Part shown: positions 13,802 through 15,068 of the stretch, piece by piece
Layout of the letters: the number at the start of each line of letters is the position of its first letter
How positions within the stretch are numbered: position 1 is the first letter of the stretch
Source of the DNA: Nonlabens sp.
GTDB lineage: Bacteria > Bacteroidota > Bacteroidia > Flavobacteriales > Flavobacteriaceae
Direction of reading: 5' to 3'
Length of the DNA: 15,068 bases
NCBI GenBank assembly: GCA_023301395.1
Contig: JALZUY010000201.1
Span: 1-15,068 of the forward strand
Made by a program: the position numbers and the translations under genes
The notes under the pieces: model-generated
Databases searched by the model: none
What the model saw: the letters and a program-made list of their open reading frames with translations, nothing else
What the model was told of the DNA's origin: nothing

Positions 13802-14770
13802 TTAAAGCGATTTAAATTCTTTGATAATTTGCAGCGCTACATCTAGCGCAGCAGTTCCATCTTCAAGATTTACGATAGGTCTAGTGTCGTTCTCAATAGC
13901 ATCGGCAAATGTTTCTAGCTCATCTAGAATCGCATTACTGTCTGCAATCTCGGGATTATCAAAGTAGATTTGTTTTTTCTCGCCTTCGGCATTTTTAAGA
14001 ATCATGTCAAAATCTCCTGGAACCTCAGGAGCATCTTTCATACGCACGACTTCAACAGCTTTTGTTAAGAAATCTACAGATATATATGCATCGCGCTGGA
14101 AAAAACGAGCTTTGCGCATTTTCTTAAGACTTATGCGACTTGCCGTAAGATTTGCTACACAACCATTTTCAAATTCTATGCGAGCATTGGCAATATCTGG
14201 CGTTTTAGAAATTACAGAAACACCGCTGGCGCTTACTACTTTTACAGGACTTTTTACCACACTTAAAATAGCATCAATATCATGAATCATCAAATCGAGT
14301 ACCACACTCACATCTGTTCCTCGTGGATTAAACTCTGCCAATCTATGTGTTTCGATAAACATAGGATTGTCAAAACGGTCTGTTACGGATCTAAATGCAG
14401 GATTGAAACGCTCTACTTGACCTACTTGACCTTTTACGTTACGTTTTCGCGCAAGCATGATTAAATCATTTGCCTCTTCCACAGTAACTGTGATGGGTTT
14501 TTCAATGAATAAGTGCTTGCCAGCCTCGAGGACTTTCATGCCACTTTCATGATGATAGGAAGTAGGAGTGACCACGTCTATCATGTCGCAGGCAGCGATA
14601 AGTGCGTCTATGTCTGAGAAATATTTATACCCAAACTCAGCTTCTATTTGAGCTGCATGCTCAGGATTTGCATCATAAAACCCTATTAATTCATAACGCT
14701 CACTTTGATTTAAAAGTTTCAAGTGAATTTTTCCAAGGTGTCCAGCACCTAGCACGCCAGCTTTAAGCAT
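13802..14770 (-). CDS. Gfo/Idh/MocA family NAD(P)-dependent oxidoreductase
   Basis: This 322-residue protein has the N-terminal Rossmann motif GVLGAGHLGKIH at 5-16, the aspartate-ending strand GFYDAN at 30-35, the family signature HLFIEKPIT at 86-94 (EKP with the catalytic-region lysine), and a typical C-terminal alpha/beta domain with VLDLMIHDIDAIL. Substrate is likely a sugar or related polyol but cannot be fixed from sequence. It is the first gene of the minus-strand run and is divergent from pcm. A -7 box lies just upstream. Confidence 0.92.
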   Translation of the reverse strand: MLKAGVLGAGHLGKIHLKLLNQSERYELIGFYDANPEHAAQIEAEFGYKYFSDIDALIAACDMIDVVTPTSYHHESGMKVLEAGKHLFIEKPITVTVEEANDLIMLARKRNVKGQVGQVERFNPAFRSVTDRFDNPMFIETHRLAEFNPRGTDVSVVLDLMIHDIDAILSVVKSPVKVVSASGVSVISKTPDIANARIEFENGCVANLTASRISLKKMRKARFFQRDAYISVDFLTKAVEVVRMKDAPEVPGDFDMILKNAEGEKKQIYFDNPEIADSNAILDELETFADAIENDTRPIVNLEDGTAALDVALQIIKEFKSL

Positions 14771-14787
14771 AGTTTATGAGTTTTTCA

Positions 14788-14795
14788 CAAAAATA
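14788..14795 (-). promoter_or_regulatory. -7 box for the Gfo/Idh gene
   Basis: On the minus strand TATTTTTG matches TAnnTTTG. The box ends 17 bases before the ATG at 14770, giving a leader of about a dozen bases. No TTG at the ideal -33 distance was seen. Confidence 0.5.
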
Positions 14796-14865
14796 AGGAT
14801 AAGCAAGCAGAAAATTATCTTAAATCTTTTTCATAAAAAGTATCGTTCATTTTCATGAGTCATTA

Positions 14866-14873
14866 TAAATTAG
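14866..14873 (+). promoter_or_regulatory. Candidate -7 box for pcm
   Basis: TAAATTAG is one base away from TAnnTTTG and lies four bases before the ATC at 14878, nearly the same geometry as the dapF promoter. Weak on its own; supported by the parallel. Confidence 0.35.
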
Positions 14874-14877
14874 CGGT

Positions 14878-15068
14878 ATCAAAGACGACTTCATACATAA
14901 GGGAAAAAGACGCCAGCTCGTAGAGTTAATGCGTGAAAAAGGAATCAAGGACGAGCGCGCGCTAGAGGCTATGAATGCTGTACCGCGACACGTTTTTCTT
15001 GACAGCTCTTTTCTAGAGCATGCCTATCAAAATAAGGCATTCCCGATAGGAGCAGATCAGACCATTTC
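14878..15068 (+). CDS. pcm: Protein-L-isoaspartate O-methyltransferase, N-terminal part
   Basis: The frame encodes KDDFIHKGKRRQLVEL, then MREKGIKDERALEAMNAV, PRHVFLDSSF, AYQNKAFPIGADQTI, and continues past the window end. RRQLVEL, the KGI-x-DE segment, VPRHVF and the P-IG-x-x-QTI motif are standard for Pcm, which repairs L-isoaspartyl residues using S-adenosylmethionine. The start is odd: in frame there is a TAA at 14866, then ATT AGC GGT ATC AAA GAC GAC, with no ATG, GTG or TTG before the conserved region. The first ATG, at 14929, would cut off RRQLVEL. I placed the start at the ATC at 14878 as the best fit to family length; it could instead be a mutated or misread ATG. Confidence 0.8.
   Translation, partial: MKDDFIHKGKRRQLVELMREKGIKDERALEAMNAVPRHVFLDSSFLEHAYQNKAFPIGADQTI

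Noticed and set aside
14004..14285. Plus-strand open frames opposite the Gfo/Idh gene, and similar ones opposite the Deg protease and hbd genes
   Set aside because: They are antisense shadows of well-supported genes and show no protein-like character.
14441..14458. Possible third copy of the GCTTTCGCGAAAGC palindrome in the Gfo/Idh gene
   Set aside because: Only a partial match (GCTTGCGCGAAAACG on the minus strand), not palindromic, and it encodes ordinary family residues.

Overview
The window reads as chromosome of a Bacteroidota bacterium, most likely a marine member of the Flavobacteriaceae. Supporting signs are the AT-rich sequence, absence of Shine-Dalgarno sites, -7 boxes of the TAnnTTTG type, and families typical of that group (GLPGLI protein, TonB-receptor-like outer-membrane barrel, DUF1015, CsaA). 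The coding-embedded palindrome CGCTTTCGCGAAAGCG also reminds me of Dokdonia/Nonlabens-type genomes; that last point is recollection, not a search result.

Layout. Bases 1-940 carry csaA and a small membrane-anchored protein that looks like the tail of a GT51 peptidoglycan glycosyltransferase. A bidirectional terminator separates them from an HtrA/Deg protease gene on the minus strand (1028-2437). Divergent from the protease runs a tightly overlapping operon, dapF - GNAT acetyltransferase - mltG (2633-4972). After a 426-bp gap comes a lysozyme-like exported protein (5399-6046). This left half has a cell-envelope theme: diaminopimelate synthesis, glycan-strand termination, lysozyme-like fold, envelope protease.

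Bases 6092-10399 are the accessory part and the most interesting region. A truncated, minus-strand copy of the 3' end of yggS lies at 6092-6206. The intact yggS lies at 10276-10953. The two copies share a perfect 51-bp direct repeat exactly 4193 bp apart (6156-6206 and 10349-10399). Between them sits an AT-richer cassette: a small Cys-containing protein with a concealed signal-peptide-like N-terminus, a strong hairpin terminator, a GLPGLI-family protein and an 892-residue TonB-receptor-like outer-membrane protein. This geometry is what is left when a circular element carrying a replacement gene 3' end integrates into a host gene, yet no recombinase is encoded.

Bases 10276-14770 are a minus-strand run, probably one or two operons: Gfo/Idh/MocA oxidoreductase, 3-hydroxybutyryl-CoA dehydrogenase, an unrecognised 214-residue protein, DUF1015 and yggS. 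The window ends in the start of pcm (protein-L-isoaspartate methyltransferase) on the plus strand, whose reading frame offers no ATG, GTG or TTG at the expected place. No rRNA, tRNA, CRISPR array or transposase was found.
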